From the NCBI GenBank assembly GCA_029945945.1, contig JAQSDM010000011.1, positions 62,001 through 126,000 of the forward strand: DNA of 64,000 bases, read 5' to 3'. This document shows, piece after piece, positions 49,656 through 61,000 of the stretch; position 1 is the stretch's first letter, and each line of letters opens with the position of its first letter. The notes beneath the pieces were generated by a model. It was not told where the DNA came from. It made no database searches and was given only the letters and a program-made list of their open reading frames with translations. A program made the translations under genes and the position numbers. The DNA comes from Algoriphagus sp. (GTDB lineage: Bacteria > Bacteroidota > Bacteroidia > Cytophagales > Cyclobacteriaceae).

Positions 49656-52646
49656 ATGAGAAACTATTTACAACAACTTAAGACGTTGCTTCTCGCAATG
49701 GTACTGGTATTCGGTGCCACGCTAGTTGCCAACGCCCAAAGTAGAACCATCACGGGTACCGTCCTCGATGCTTCTCTTGGAGACCCTGTTCCAGGTGCCA
49801 CTGTACTGATTAAAGGTACAACCCGAGGCACTGCCACAGATTTGGATGGCAAGTTCAGCCTTCCGATTCAGTCAGGAGATCAGATTTTGGTGGTTTCATT
49901 TGTGGGCTATCTAGCCCAGGAAATTGAAATCGGAAACCAAACAACTTTTACTATCAGTCTGGCAGAAGACATCCAAAGTCTTGAAGAAGCTGTAGTAATT
50001 GGTTACGGATCTCAGGACAAAAAAGAAATTACCTCAGCTGTAGTCGGCGTTAAGCCTGAAGATTTCAACAGAGGAAACGTATCTAACCCTGCGCAGTTAC
50101 TGCAAGGAAAAGTTGCAGGTCTGTCAATTACAAGACCAGGTGGTAACCCAAACAATGGGTTCAATGTGCGTTTGAGAGGTTTATCAACTTTTGGCGCAAA
50201 TTCTGCGCCTTTAATTGTATTGGATGGAGTAATTGGCGCTTCCCTGGAAAACGTCGATCCAAATGACATCCAGTCAATCGATGTATTGAAAGATGGTTCC
50301 GCGGCTGCTATTTATGGAGCCAGAGGTTCTTCAGGTGTAATTTTGATCACCACTACCAGAAAGGCAGCAAAAGATGGCCGAACTAATGTGGCTATCAACT
50401 CATTTGGTACCCTTGATAAAGCTACTAACTTGATTCCAATCCTTTCAGCAGAGGAATTTCTTGAAAGAGGTGGAACAAACTTCGGGAGCAACACAGATTG
50501 GAGAGAAGAATTAATCGATGATGCATTCTCTTATACAACCAACGCTACTATTTCCGGCGGTTTCAACAATACTAATTACATGGCTTCTGTGAACTACAGA
50601 GATAACCAGGGTATTGTAAATGGTGTAAGCAATCAGAGACTAAACACCCGTCTGAACCTTTCTCAGGGAGCTTTGGACAACAAGTTGAGATTCAATCTTA
50701 ACCTGTCATTCTCAAACGTAGATTCTGAATCCATCAACGATGCTGCGTTCAGATATGCTACGATCTATAATCCGACAGCACCAATCACTGAAAACACTGA
50801 AGCTTCCAAAAGATTCGGTGGCTATTTTCAAAGAGATCTTTTTGATTTCTACAACCCTGTAGCTATTGCTAACCAGCAGAAGTTTATCGGCGAGACTAAG
50901 ACGGCTCTTGCTTCCTACAGAGTAGAATATGACTTAATGCCTAATTTGACTGTATCAGCACAATATTCTGAAGATAGAAGAAATACACTTTCTGGCGCGT
51001 TCTGGGCACTTCAGGACTTTCAGGTAGGTATTGGAGCTACAGGATCTGCTCAGAGAAACACTTTCGACAGAGCTCTGAAAATCTTTGAATCTACGTTGAG
51101 ATACGAAAAAGATCTTAATAGTAAACTGAATATGACTTTGTTGGGTGGTGTTGCTTTCCAGTCTACTAAAAACCAGGGCTTCAATGCAAGATCAAGACAG
51201 TACCTGTTCGATTTAGGATGGAATAATTTGGGAGCTGGTGCTATCAGAGTTGGTAATAATACTGACATGTCTTCATTTGCGAATGAGGATCAACTGAACT
51301 CAGCATTCGGTAGAGCAAACTTCAACTACGATAATATCTTCTTCTTATCTGCATCTGTAAGAGCAGAAACTTATTCAGGATTTGGTGAAAACAATCAAAC
51401 AGGTGTTTTCCCTGCTGCAAGTGTCGGTGCTGATTTCACTCAGCTGTTTGACATGGGTATTTTCAATGCCTTCAAGCCAAGAGTATCTTACGGTGTAACA
51501 GGTAACCTGCCTCCATCTCCAACTTTGGCACTTGGTGTCTATGGAAATGGAAACAGAATAGATTTGGATGGTGATCCTTTGACTTCAAATGACATCTACG
51601 TAGGTCTTAACCAGTTCTCAAACCCTAATAAGGATTTGAAATGGGAAACAAAAAAGGAATTTAACGTTGGTATCGACTTCGGTATCTGGAGCAACAAAGT
51701 AACTGGTAGTGTAGATTACTATACCAGAAACATTTCTGACTTGTTGTTCAATGTACCTGTTGCAACAGGTGCTCCTAACCCATTTGATCCGGGAAGATTC
51801 AATACTGCCGCTTCTACATGGATCAACCTTGCGGAATTGAGAGCAGCCGGTTTCGAATTTGCTATGGGTGTAAATGACATCGCTCTTGGATCAGTAAAAT
51901 GGACTCCAAACCTTAACTTTACTATCTATGACAAAACTACTATCGAGAGTTTGTCTGCTGGTGACTTAGGATTTGACGAATTGAGAGTAGCTACTCCAGG
52001 TTCCCCAGGCCAAAACAACAACTTTATTATTTACAATAAAGTAGGTCAAACTTTGGGAGACTTCTACGGACCAAAATTGAATGGAATAACTGAAGATGGT
52101 CAATACATTCTTTCTACTACTGACCCTAACGAATTTGAGAAATTAGGAAATGGTCTTCCAAAGGGTGAGTTCGGTTTTGCTAACAGTTTTGTTTTAAACC
52201 AGTGGAGTTTGAATATCTTCTTCAGAGGTGCATGGGGACATGATTTGTATAACTCCTACAGAGGCTTCTACGAAAATGCTGATGCTGCTTCCAATACATG
52301 GAACTCAGTTGTGACTGACAAAACTCCAACTGCTCCATTGGTGACATCTACTCCAACATTCAATAGCTCTGTAGTAGAAGATGCTTCATTTGTACGTTTG
52401 GACAACATGGAATTAGGTTACAATTTCAAAACTAACTCTCCTAATTTGAGTACGTTGAGAGTATACTTTGCAGCTCAAAACTTATTTACACTTACAAATT
52501 ACACAGGTGTAGATCCTGAGGTGAGAATTAATGACTCTGAAAACGGAGATGGATTTACCACTGCTCTTTCTCCAGGTATTGAGAGAAGAAACACGTATTT
52601 CCAAACCAGATCTTTCACTCTGGGAGTAACAGTAAACTTTAAATAA
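49656..52646 (+). CDS. SusC/RagA-type TonB-dependent outer-membrane transporter
   Basis: A 996-residue importer that with SusD forms a lidded barrel for oligomers. Signal peptide (cleavage after NAQ), carboxypeptidase-D regulatory-like domain (about residues 28-105, ITGTVLDASLGDPVPGATV), the family's VVIGYGSQDKKEITSAV box, plug (NVRLRGLSTFGANSAPLIVLDG, SAAAIYGARGSSGVILITT) and barrel ending in VTVNFK. I start at the ATG at 49656 before the signal peptide; the longer frame adds 42 unlikely residues. susD follows 19 bases later. Cargo cannot be told from sequence. Confidence 0.95.
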   Translation: MRNYLQQLKTLLLAMVLVFGATLVANAQSRTITGTVLDASLGDPVPGATVLIKGTTRGTATDLDGKFSLPIQSGDQILVVSFVGYLAQEIEIGNQTTFTISLAEDIQSLEEAVVIGYGSQDKKEITSAVVGVKPEDFNRGNVSNPAQLLQGKVAGLSITRPGGNPNNGFNVRLRGLSTFGANSAPLIVLDGVIGASLENVDPNDIQSIDVLKDGSAAAIYGARGSSGVILITTTRKAAKDGRTNVAINSFGTLDKATNLIPILSAEEFLERGGTNFGSNTDWREELIDDAFSYTTNATISGGFNNTNYMASVNYRDNQGIVNGVSNQRLNTRLNLSQGALDNKLRFNLNLSFSNVDSESINDAAFRYATIYNPTAPITENTEASKRFGGYFQRDLFDFYNPVAIANQQKFIGETKTALASYRVEYDLMPNLTVSAQYSEDRRNTLSGAFWALQDFQVGIGATGSAQRNTFDRALKIFESTLRYEKDLNSKLNMTLLGGVAFQSTKNQGFNARSRQYLFDLGWNNLGAGAIRVGNNTDMSSFANEDQLNSAFGRANFNYDNIFFLSASVRAETYSGFGENNQTGVFPAASVGADFTQLFDMGIFNAFKPRVSYGVTGNLPPSPTLALGVYGNGNRIDLDGDPLTSNDIYVGLNQFSNPNKDLKWETKKEFNVGIDFGIWSNKVTGSVDYYTRNISDLLFNVPVATGAPNPFDPGRFNTAASTWINLAELRAAGFEFAMGVNDIALGSVKWTPNLNFTIYDKTTIESLSAGDLGFDELRVATPGSPGQNNNFIIYNKVGQTLGDFYGPKLNGITEDGQYILSTTDPNEFEKLGNGLPKGEFGFANSFVLNQWSLNIFFRGAWGHDLYNSYRGFYENADAASNTWNSVVTDKTPTAPLVTSTPTFNSSVVEDASFVRLDNMELGYNFKTNSPNLSTLRVYFAAQNLFTLTNYTGVDPEVRINDSENGDGFTTALSPGIERRNTYFQTRSFTLGVTVNFK

Positions 52647-52665
52647 CCAATCAATAAACACAGAT

Positions 52666-54159
52666 ATGTTAAAATCTATAAGTAAAATCTGTCTTATGGT
52701 TCCGGTAGTTTTCTTGCTGGGATCGTGCTGGGAATTGGAGCAGGAGGTACTCGATGGAGTAACCCCTGAGGATGTGGCGAATAGTGAAAACCCAATATTG
52801 ATTGACGTGCTAAAAGCCTCTGCATATTCCAAAATTGTTGGAAGCTGGGGAAGTCATAACAGTATTTGGTCAATCCAGGAAGTTTCTTCTGACGAGATGG
52901 CTATCCCTCAAAAAGGTGCCGACTGGGAAGATGGTGGTCTTTGGCTTAGAATGCACAGACACACTTGGGGAACTTCTGAAGACGCTTTCAACAACTCCTG
53001 GAACTATTGCTTCTCAGCAATCGGTGAAATAAACAACCTGATCGTTTCTTTTCCTGATGTTGAGCTACTGGTAGCTGAATTGAAGGTATTGAGAGCGTTG
53101 AATTACTTATGGTTGATTGACAGTTTTGGTAATGTTCCAATCGTTACAGAAACTACAACCGGTGGTAACCCAACCAACAATACCAGAGCAGAGGTTTATG
53201 CTTTTATTGAATCATCAATAAAAGATAATATGGACCTGCTCTCTAAGGACGACACTAAGACTACAATCAACTACTACACCGCTCATGCGATGTTGGCTAA
53301 ATTGTACCTGAATGCAGGAATCTATATTGGTACACCAAAATGGGCTGAAGCAGAAGCAGCAGCTGACGTGGTAATTAACAGCGGTAAGTTCTCTTTGTCC
53401 TCTAACTTCTTTTCGAATTTCTCGACAAGAAATGGTGGATCAACTGAAAACATCCTGACTCTTCCTTATGACGAGAACAACGCTGGTGGTTTCAACCTTG
53501 CTCAAATGACTCTTCACTACGCAAGTCAGAATACCTATAATCTCCAGGAGCAGCCATGGAATGGCTATGCCTCTTTGGAAGAATTCTATAACAGCTATGA
53601 TGATTCAGACGTAAGAAAGGCAGCCTTCATCGAAGGACCTCAATTTGCAGCTGATGGAATAACCAGATTGAAAGATCTTTCGGCAGAACCAGGTGATCCT
53701 GATGGACAGCCTCTTACTTTCACTCCGAAAATCAACATGTTGGGTCCAAATGCTTACAGACAAGCGGGAGTAAGAGTTGGTAAATTTGAGTTCGCTTCTG
53801 GTGCAGCCGCAAGTTTGAGCAATGATTACCCTTTGATTCGTCTAGGAGACATCATTTTGATCAAAGCTGAATCAGCTTTCCGTCTTGGAAAAACTGGTCC
53901 TGCCTTAACTGCAATCAATCAAATCAGAACAAGAGCTGGCGTCCCTGCTTATACTACTTTGACACTTGATTTAATCTTCGAAGAAAGAGGTCGCGAAATG
54001 TTTGCGGAAGCTTCAAGAAGAACTGACCAGATCCGTTTTGGAAAGTGGAATCAGCCATGGTGGGAAAAAGCAGCTTCTCAGCCTTTCAGAGCTTTGTTCC
54101 CAATTCCATTGCAACAAATCAACGCTAACCCTAACCTGAAGCAAAACCCAGGTTATTAA
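52666..54159 (+). CDS. SusD/RagB-type surface lipoprotein
   Basis: The lid partner of the SusC protein, anchored outside the outer membrane. The 497 residues have a lipobox (LLGSC, Cys21) followed by acidic residues (WELEQE), the tetratricopeptide-rich N-terminal half (ALNYLWLIDSFGNVPIV; AHAMLAKLYLNAGIY) and the C-terminal SusD region (YPLIRLGDIILIKAESAFRL, FEERGREMFAEASRRTDQIRFG, LFPIPLQQINANPNLKQNPGY). Cotranscribed with susC and followed by a terminator-like hairpin. Confidence 0.95.
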   Translation: MLKSISKICLMVPVVFLLGSCWELEQEVLDGVTPEDVANSENPILIDVLKASAYSKIVGSWGSHNSIWSIQEVSSDEMAIPQKGADWEDGGLWLRMHRHTWGTSEDAFNNSWNYCFSAIGEINNLIVSFPDVELLVAELKVLRALNYLWLIDSFGNVPIVTETTTGGNPTNNTRAEVYAFIESSIKDNMDLLSKDDTKTTINYYTAHAMLAKLYLNAGIYIGTPKWAEAEAAADVVINSGKFSLSSNFFSNFSTRNGGSTENILTLPYDENNAGGFNLAQMTLHYASQNTYNLQEQPWNGYASLEEFYNSYDDSDVRKAAFIEGPQFAADGITRLKDLSAEPGDPDGQPLTFTPKINMLGPNAYRQAGVRVGKFEFASGAAASLSNDYPLIRLGDIILIKAESAFRLGKTGPALTAINQIRTRAGVPAYTTLTLDLIFEERGREMFAEASRRTDQIRFGKWNQPWWEKAASQPFRALFPIPLQQINANPNLKQNPGY

Positions 54160-54184
54160 TAGCTCTTACAATTAATTTCTTAAA

Positions 54185-54215
54185 GGAAGTGTACTCACGT
54201 ACACTTCCTTTTTTT
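54185..54215 (+). terminator. Terminator or attenuator after susD
   Basis: GGAAGTGTAC (54185-54194) and GTACACTTCC (54199-54208) pair perfectly around TCAC and are followed by seven T residues. The next gene starts 13 bases later, so this hairpin probably lowers, rather than abolishes, expression of the downstream lipoproteins. Confidence 0.85.
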
Positions 54216-54228
54216 ACAAAAAGCCAAG

Positions 54229-57200
54229 ATGAAAATTAGGAATTACTTCCTGCCAATTGTTCTTCTAATTTCTTCCTGCCAAAAGGAGGAGATGGCTTCT
54301 GATTCCCTTTTTGAGCTTCTTTCAGAAGACCAGACAGGCGTAAGCTTCAGAAATGACCTCGCTTACACCGAAAAAATTAACCCATATACTTTTAGAAACT
54401 TTTATAATGGTGCCGGAGTGGCACTTGGAGACATCAATAACGATGGATTAATCGATATCCTTTTTGCAGGAAATCAAACCTCTAATCGACTCTATCTCAA
54501 TCAGGGGAACCTGAAATTCAAAGACATTACTCAATCTGCCGGCTTAGAATCTACTGGCTATTGGTCCACAGGCGTGAGCATGGCAGACATCGACGGAGAT
54601 GGGTTTCTCGATATTTATGTATGTAAATCCGGTCCTGAAGGTGGAGAAAAACGCCACAATGAACTCTTCATCAACCAGGGAAATCTTACTTTTTCTGAGC
54701 AATCCAAAGAATATGGGCTTGCCGAGGAAAAGCTTTCGCAGCATGCTGTATTTTTTGATTTTGACAAAGACGGTGATCTGGATCTCTACCTTTTAGCAAA
54801 TTCAGGTCGCTCAGTCGGAGTATTTGATCTACGGGAAGGCCAACGGGAAACCCGTGATCCGGAAGGCGGAAACAAACTCTTTCGAAACGAGGGTCAAATT
54901 TTCACCGATGTGAGTGAATCTGCCGGAATCTATGGAAGTGCTATCGGCTATGGTTTGGGCGTGACGGTCGCAGATCTCAATCAGGACGGCTGGCCGGATC
55001 TTTACGTTTCCAATGATTTTTTTGAGCGTGATTATCTCTATTTCAACAATCAGGACGGCACTTTTTCCGAAGTTCTGCATGAAACCCTGAACGAAATAAG
55101 CATGGGTTCCATGGGAGCGGACATCGCCGATCTGGACAATGATACGCGTTCGGATATTTTTGTAACCGAAATGCTGCCGGCAGACATGGCCCGGGTGAAA
55201 ACAAAAACTCCATTCGAAGAGTGGGACAAGTATCAGGCAAGCGTAAAAGCCGGCTATCATCATCAATTCACCAGAAACACGCTACAGCGAAATCTGGGAT
55301 TTAAGCCCGGAACCAAAGAGCCGATTTTCGCTGAAATTTCCCGCCAAACCGGCATGGAAGCAACGGACTGGAGCTGGGGAGCTTTGATTTTTGACGCAGA
55401 CAACGACGGCTGGAAGGATGTTTTTGTCGCAAATGGGATCGTTAAAGATTTGACCGATTTTGATTTCGTCGACTTCTACGTAAATAATCAGGAGAAAGTC
55501 AAAGGTTACAGAGAGGATTCAGTTCTACTCACCAAAATGATCGACGAATTCCCCTCTATCCCTCAGCAGAACTATTGGTTTAAGAACTTAGGAAATTGGC
55601 AATTTGAAAATCAATCAGCAACTCAAGGATTGGAGCAATTGACCTTCAGCACAGGTTCAGCTTATGGAGATCTTGACAATGACGGTGACTTGGATTTGGT
55701 CGTCAATAACCTGAATGAGCGCGCTTTTGTCTACAAAAACTTGAGTCGGGAAAAAGGAAATGGCAATTACCTCCAATTGGATTTGGGAGATTCGTTCGGA
55801 ACTCAGGTTACTTGCTACGCAGGTGGAAAAACCTTCTTTCAGGAGTTTCAGCCAATCAAAGGCTACATGTCTTCTGTCGACCCGAGACTGCATTTTGGAT
55901 TGGGAGAAAATACAAAACTGGACTCTGTACAAATCCTTTGGCCAGATGGAAAAACCAGTTTACTCAAAAATGTAGCCGCTAACCAAATTCTGAAGCCGGA
56001 TCAGTCAGATGCTGTTCTTTTGGAAGAAAATCTTACCGCTAGAACTACACTTCTTACGCTTTCTGAAAAAGAAATTCCTTTTACCCATCAGGAAAGTGAT
56101 TTTGCAGATTTCGATAGGGACAGACTTCGGTTCTGGATGATCAGCAATGAGGGCCCAAAAGCCGCAAAAGCAGACGTCAATCAGGATGGATTGGAAGATT
56201 TGTTTATCCCGGGTGCCAAAGGAAAATCATCAAGCTTATTGATTCAGCAATCCGGAGGAAATTTCCGAAACCATCAACCTGCCATATTCCAATCTGATAG
56301 TTTGGCCGAGGACGTAACTGCTTACTTTTTTGATGCAAATGGTGACAATGCACCGGATTTACTGGTAGGAAGCGGGGGTATTGAGTTCGGAGCCAATTTC
56401 CCTCTTTATCAGGACAGGCTCTATTTGAATGATGGCAAAGGCAATTTTGCGAAAAGTGAACAGGCCTTCTCCCCTGCACCAACATCATTTATACTTGGGA
56501 ATGACATCGATCAGGACGGAGACGAGGATTTGATTATCGGCTCCCGGAGTATTCCATTTGCCTATGGAATTCCGACAGGAATTCAGGTTTGGGAAAATGA
56601 TGGCAAAGGAGCCTTTGTGAATATTTCATCAAACTTTGGCGAATCAATCCAGTCACTGGGAATGCTCACTTCCGGAGCAATTGCTGATTTAGACGGGGAT
56701 GGAAACCAAGAACTTATTGTGGCAGGTGAATGGGTGTCGATTCGGATTTTTACCTTTTCAAAAGAAAAATTCATCGAAAAAACATCCGAATTCGGATTTA
56801 CTGAAACACGCGGACTTTGGAATTGTCTATTGGTTAAAGACATCAACGGAGATGGTAAACCGGATATTCTGGCGGGAAATTGGGGATTAAATTCCAGACT
56901 AAAATCAACTGAAAAATCCAAACTCCGAATGGTCGTCAATGACTTTGACCAAAATGGATCTTTGGATCATATTCTGGTATCATTTGACGGATCCAGATCC
57001 AATCCCTGGGTACTTAAAAACAGTCTCGTCAAGCAAATCCCATCCTTGCGAAAGCAGTTATTGACTTATTCCTCTTATCAAAACAAGACGCTGGAAGAGC
57101 TTTTTCCTGAGTCAGTTCTGTCAAAATCAGTAACTTTGCAGGCAGATTTGCTGGAAACTTCACTTTGGGTAAATGAAGGAAACGGGAAGTTTACTCAAAG

Positions 57201-57513
57201 CCAGCTACCGAATGAAATCCAATCCTCACCGACCTTTGCAATTTATGCCCTTCCTTCTGAATCCGGTCCCCCCACCCTCATTTTCGGAGGGAATCAAAGC
57301 CGCATCAAACCAGAACTCGGAGGACAAATGGGAAGTTATGGATGGGTATTGAGGCCAAACGGAAAAAACCAATGGAAATCCCTGCTCCCCGAGGAAAGCG
57401 GACTATTCGTCCCCGGAGAAATCAGGGATATTCTGTCAATAAGAATCGAAAACGAACCACATATTATCACATTGAGAAACAATGAAAAACCTCTTGCATT
57501 TAAGATTCAGTAA
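54229..57513 (+). CDS. FG-GAP/VCBS repeat and ASPIC/UnbV lipoprotein, copy 1
   Basis: A 1,094-residue surface-type lipoprotein (lipobox ISSC, Cys17). Residues 50-480 hold repeated DxDxDGxxD calcium loops (e.g. DINNDGLIDILF, DIDGDGFLDIYV, DFDKDGDLDLYL) of a beta-propeller; an ASPIC/UnbV domain follows at about 510-585 (GYMSSVDPRLHFGLG, ILWPDGKTS); a second repeat set covers 620-950. About 13 loops are visible. This is the CRTAC1-like family often found with SusCD in Bacteroidota; its function is unknown. The residues after Cys (QKEE) fit a surface-export signal. The next gene overlaps its end by 32 bases. Confidence 0.9.
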   Translation: MKIRNYFLPIVLLISSCQKEEMASDSLFELLSEDQTGVSFRNDLAYTEKINPYTFRNFYNGAGVALGDINNDGLIDILFAGNQTSNRLYLNQGNLKFKDITQSAGLESTGYWSTGVSMADIDGDGFLDIYVCKSGPEGGEKRHNELFINQGNLTFSEQSKEYGLAEEKLSQHAVFFDFDKDGDLDLYLLANSGRSVGVFDLREGQRETRDPEGGNKLFRNEGQIFTDVSESAGIYGSAIGYGLGVTVADLNQDGWPDLYVSNDFFERDYLYFNNQDGTFSEVLHETLNEISMGSMGADIADLDNDTRSDIFVTEMLPADMARVKTKTPFEEWDKYQASVKAGYHHQFTRNTLQRNLGFKPGTKEPIFAEISRQTGMEATDWSWGALIFDADNDGWKDVFVANGIVKDLTDFDFVDFYVNNQEKVKGYREDSVLLTKMIDEFPSIPQQNYWFKNLGNWQFENQSATQGLEQLTFSTGSAYGDLDNDGDLDLVVNNLNERAFVYKNLSREKGNGNYLQLDLGDSFGTQVTCYAGGKTFFQEFQPIKGYMSSVDPRLHFGLGENTKLDSVQILWPDGKTSLLKNVAANQILKPDQSDAVLLEENLTARTTLLTLSEKEIPFTHQESDFADFDRDRLRFWMISNEGPKAAKADVNQDGLEDLFIPGAKGKSSSLLIQQSGGNFRNHQPAIFQSDSLAEDVTAYFFDANGDNAPDLLVGSGGIEFGANFPLYQDRLYLNDGKGNFAKSEQAFSPAPTSFILGNDIDQDGDEDLIIGSRSIPFAYGIPTGIQVWENDGKGAFVNISSNFGESIQSLGMLTSGAIADLDGDGNQELIVAGEWVSIRIFTFSKEKFIEKTSEFGFTETRGLWNCLLVKDINGDGKPDILAGNWGLNSRLKSTEKSKLRMVVNDFDQNGSLDHILVSFDGSRSNPWVLKNSLVKQIPSLRKQLLTYSSYQNKTLEELFPESVLSKSVTLQADLLETSLWVNEGNGKFTQSQLPNEIQSSPTFAIYALPSESGPPTLIFGGNQSRIKPELGGQMGSYGWVLRPNGKNQWKSLLPEESGLFVPGEIRDILSIRIENEPHIITLRNNEKPLAFKIQ

Positions 57514-58072
57514 GCTTCTTTTCTTTTCATTCCTTTTCATTTCAATAGTTTCCTGCAAGTCAGAATATGAAAAAATGGAGTCCAGAGAATTATCCTCCGG
57601 AAAGGTAGAGAATGAAATTTTCCTGGGATTGGAACTTGGAATGGACAAAAAGGCATTCTACGATAGGTGCTGGGACCTCAATAAAAAAGGACTTTTGACT
57701 AATGGCCCGTCCGAACTTTCTGTTGAATATAATGCCCCAATGCCTTCCGGTAATCCTGCAAAAATGCGGTTCTACCCAAATTGGGAGAATGATAAAATCT
57801 ATATGATGCCGGTGGAATTCACCTACGAAGGATGGGCTCCCTGGAATGAGGAATTGGCTGTTGAGAAACTCAGGGAAGATGTAGTCAAACTTTTCGAAGA
57901 ATGGTATGGCCCGGGCTTCATAGAAGTGGCCAATGAAGATAAATCTCAAATCGCCTTTGTAAAAGTTGACGGTAATCGGAGAATCCGGATTTTCAGAAAG
58001 CAACTTTCCATTGTAAGAGCTGAAATCGTGGATCTGAAAATTCAGAAGCTGAAAGCAGAAAACCCCTCATGA
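57482..58072 (+). CDS. Small unknown lipoprotein between CRTAC-like genes
   Basis: I do not recognise the family. The 196-residue product has a lipobox (SIVSC, Cys25) and then a charged, beta/alpha body with no repeats. A short stretch, EIFLGLELGMDKKAFYDRC, reads like the start of small Bacteroidota lipoproteins of unknown role. The gene overlaps the end of copy 1 by 32 bases and its last 4 bases overlap the start of copy 2, so it is an integral member of the run. A chaperone or accessory lipoprotein for the large neighbours is a guess. Confidence 0.75.
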   Translation: MKNLLHLRFSKLLFFSFLFISIVSCKSEYEKMESRELSSGKVENEIFLGLELGMDKKAFYDRCWDLNKKGLLTNGPSELSVEYNAPMPSGNPAKMRFYPNWENDKIYMMPVEFTYEGWAPWNEELAVEKLREDVVKLFEEWYGPGFIEVANEDKSQIAFVKVDGNRRIRIFRKQLSIVRAEIVDLKIQKLKAENPS

Positions 58073-61000
58073 AGCAGAAAATTCTCGTCCTATTTCTCTT
58101 AGCGGTTGCCTTCTCTTGCAAAAAGAAAGAGGAAAAAACTCCAACTCTGTTTGAGCAAATCGCTCCTGAAGATTCAGGAGTTGACTTTGTCAATGAACTT
58201 TCTTTTGACGAGAAATTCAACATTTTCACCTATCGTAATTACTACAATGGGGGTGGCGTGGCATTGGGTGATGTGAATAATGACGGACTTTTGGACATCT
58301 ATTTCACCGCCAATCTCGGTCCCAACAAACTTTACCTCAACAAAGGGGATTTCAAATTTGAGGATGTAACTCAGAAATCCGGGACATCCGGAACCAGAGC
58401 CTGGAGTACCGGTGCAGCAATGGCAGATGTCAACGGGGACGGTTTTTTGGATATTTATGTCTGCAACTCGGGGGATATTTCGGGAGATAACAAGCAAAAT
58501 GAGCTTTTCATCAATCAGGGTGACGGCACTTTCACAGAGCAGGCAGAAGCCTACGGTTTAGCTGATCAGGGATTTTCCACCCATGCTGTGTTTTTTGATT
58601 ATGACAAGGACGGAGATCTTGATGTTTATCTCCTGAACAATAGCTACCAGGCAATCGGAAGCTTCAACAAAATGCAAAATGAACGTCCGAAACGCGATCC
58701 TGTAGGCGGAGATAAACTCTTCCGAAATGATGGAGAGAAGTTTACCGACGTGAGTGAGGAAGCAGGGATTTATGGATCAATCATTGGCTTTGGACTTGGA
58801 ATCACCATTGGCGATGTCAACCAGGACACTTGGCCGGATATTTTTATTTCCAATGACTTCTTTGAGCGTGATTATCTCTACATCAATAACCAGGACGGGA
58901 CTTTCACGGAATCTTTGGAATCATCCATGCGGTCCATTTCTGCGGCTTCCATGGGTGCAGATATCGCTGATATCAATGGGGACGGCTTGCTGGATATTTT
59001 CGTAACGGATATGATTCCAGAGTCTCAATCCAGACTGAAACAAGTCATTACTTTCGAAAACTGGGACAAATACCAATTCAACAAAACTCACGGATACCAT
59101 TACCAATTCTCGCGAAACATGCTTCATATCAACAATGGAGATGGAACATTCAGCGAAATGGGGCGCCTTGCAAATGTGGAAGCCACTGACTGGAGCTGGG
59201 GTGCTTTGATTTTTGACATGGATAATGATGGCAAGCGCGACCTATTTGTAGCCAATGGAATCTACCAGGATATTACGGACCTGGATTACCTCAACTTCAT
59301 CGATGATGAAGAAACCAAGATCAAAATTATCTCTCAGGAAGGCGTAGACTACAAAGCACTCACTGACCCAATTCCTGTCAATCCTATAGCAAACTTTGCC
59401 TTTCGAAATCTTGGCGATCTGAAGTTTGAAAATGCTGCTGCGGAATGGGGATTAGATGAACCCATTCACTCAAACGGTTCCGCTTACGGCGATCTGAATA
59501 ATGATGGAACCCTTGATCTGGTTATAAATAATGTGAACAAACCTGCCCAAATTTTCAAGAATGCAGGAAAAACGTTTTATCCGGACAGACATTCCCTTCA
59601 ATTTAAATTAGTAGGAAAAGGGAAAAATACAGCGGCAATCGGTACGCAGATTCAAGTGAAAGCCGGTAATGAAATCTATTATCTGGAACAAATGCCAAAT
59701 CGTGGTTTCCAATCCTCTGTCGATCCTAAACTTACCCTGGGCTTGGGAGAAAAAACCTCAGTCGATCTTATTCGGGTTCTTTGGCCGGATGGAAGTTTCA
59801 CAGAAATTAAAAATCAACCCACTGATCAATTGTTGACTTTGAAATGGGATGAAGCCGGCACTTTGCCTGAAGGCGAGAGTTTCTTTTCAAAACCTGAACC
59901 TTCATTTTTTCAGAAAGACAATTCAGTGTCACTGGATTTCACGCATGAGGAAAATCCTGCTGTAGATTTTGACCGCGATCGATTGACTTATCATATGTTT
60001 TCCACTGAAGGACCTGGTTTTGCAAAAGCAGATCTGAATGGAGATGGGTTGGATGATTTGTTTTTTGGCGGAGCCAAGGGATTTGCCGGAAAAGTCTATT
60101 TCCAACGGTCAAATGGCAGTTTCCAAGATTCTAAGCAGGAAGTATTCAAAGCAGATGCCCTTTCAGAAGACACTGATGCCGTCTTCTTCGATGCAAACGG
60201 TGACGGATTTCAGGATCTGCTGGTTTGCTCCGGAGGGAATGAATCCGGCTTTGGGTCACCTGATCTCATCGATCGGCTTTATCTCAATGATGGCAAAGGG
60301 AATTTTACCAAAACTCAGCAACCCGGATTTGCCGCCAATATCGGAAGCAGCTCGGTTGTTCAGCTTATTGATTTGAATGAAGACGACGCCCCGGATTTAT
60401 TTATCGGAGGCAGATTGGTTCCGTTCGTTTATGGAGCACCGGCAAGCAGCAGCATTTGGATCAACGATGGGAAGGGCAACTTTTCGGATCAAACTGCGGC
60501 TTTGGCACCAAGTCTGAAAGAAATCGGGATGATTACCGATGGAAAAGTGGTGGACTATGATGGAGATGGCAAACAGGATCTTGTGCTTGTCGGCGAATGG
60601 ACAGCTCCTATTTTCATGAAAAATACAGGCGGTAAACTTGAGAAAATTGCCATGCCTGAATTCGAAAATTTGAAGGGCTGGTACCGAACTGTTGAAGTGG
60701 GAGATTTTGATGGAAATGGATTGCCTGATTTGGTTCTGGGAAATCACGGATTGAACACAAGGTTCAAAGCCTCGGCAACGAATCAAGTCAAAATGTACCT
60801 GAATGATTTTGACCAAAACGGGTCAATTGAGCATATTTTCACCCGGCAGGAAGGAACAGTTCATATTCCTTACACACTGAAGCATGAACTTGAAAAACAA
60901 ATTCCTGCTATCAAGAAAAAGTACATTCGATACAGCAGTTATAACAATCAATCGCTTGAGGATATTTTCCCGGCCGACGTGATTGCTAAATCCATCATTC

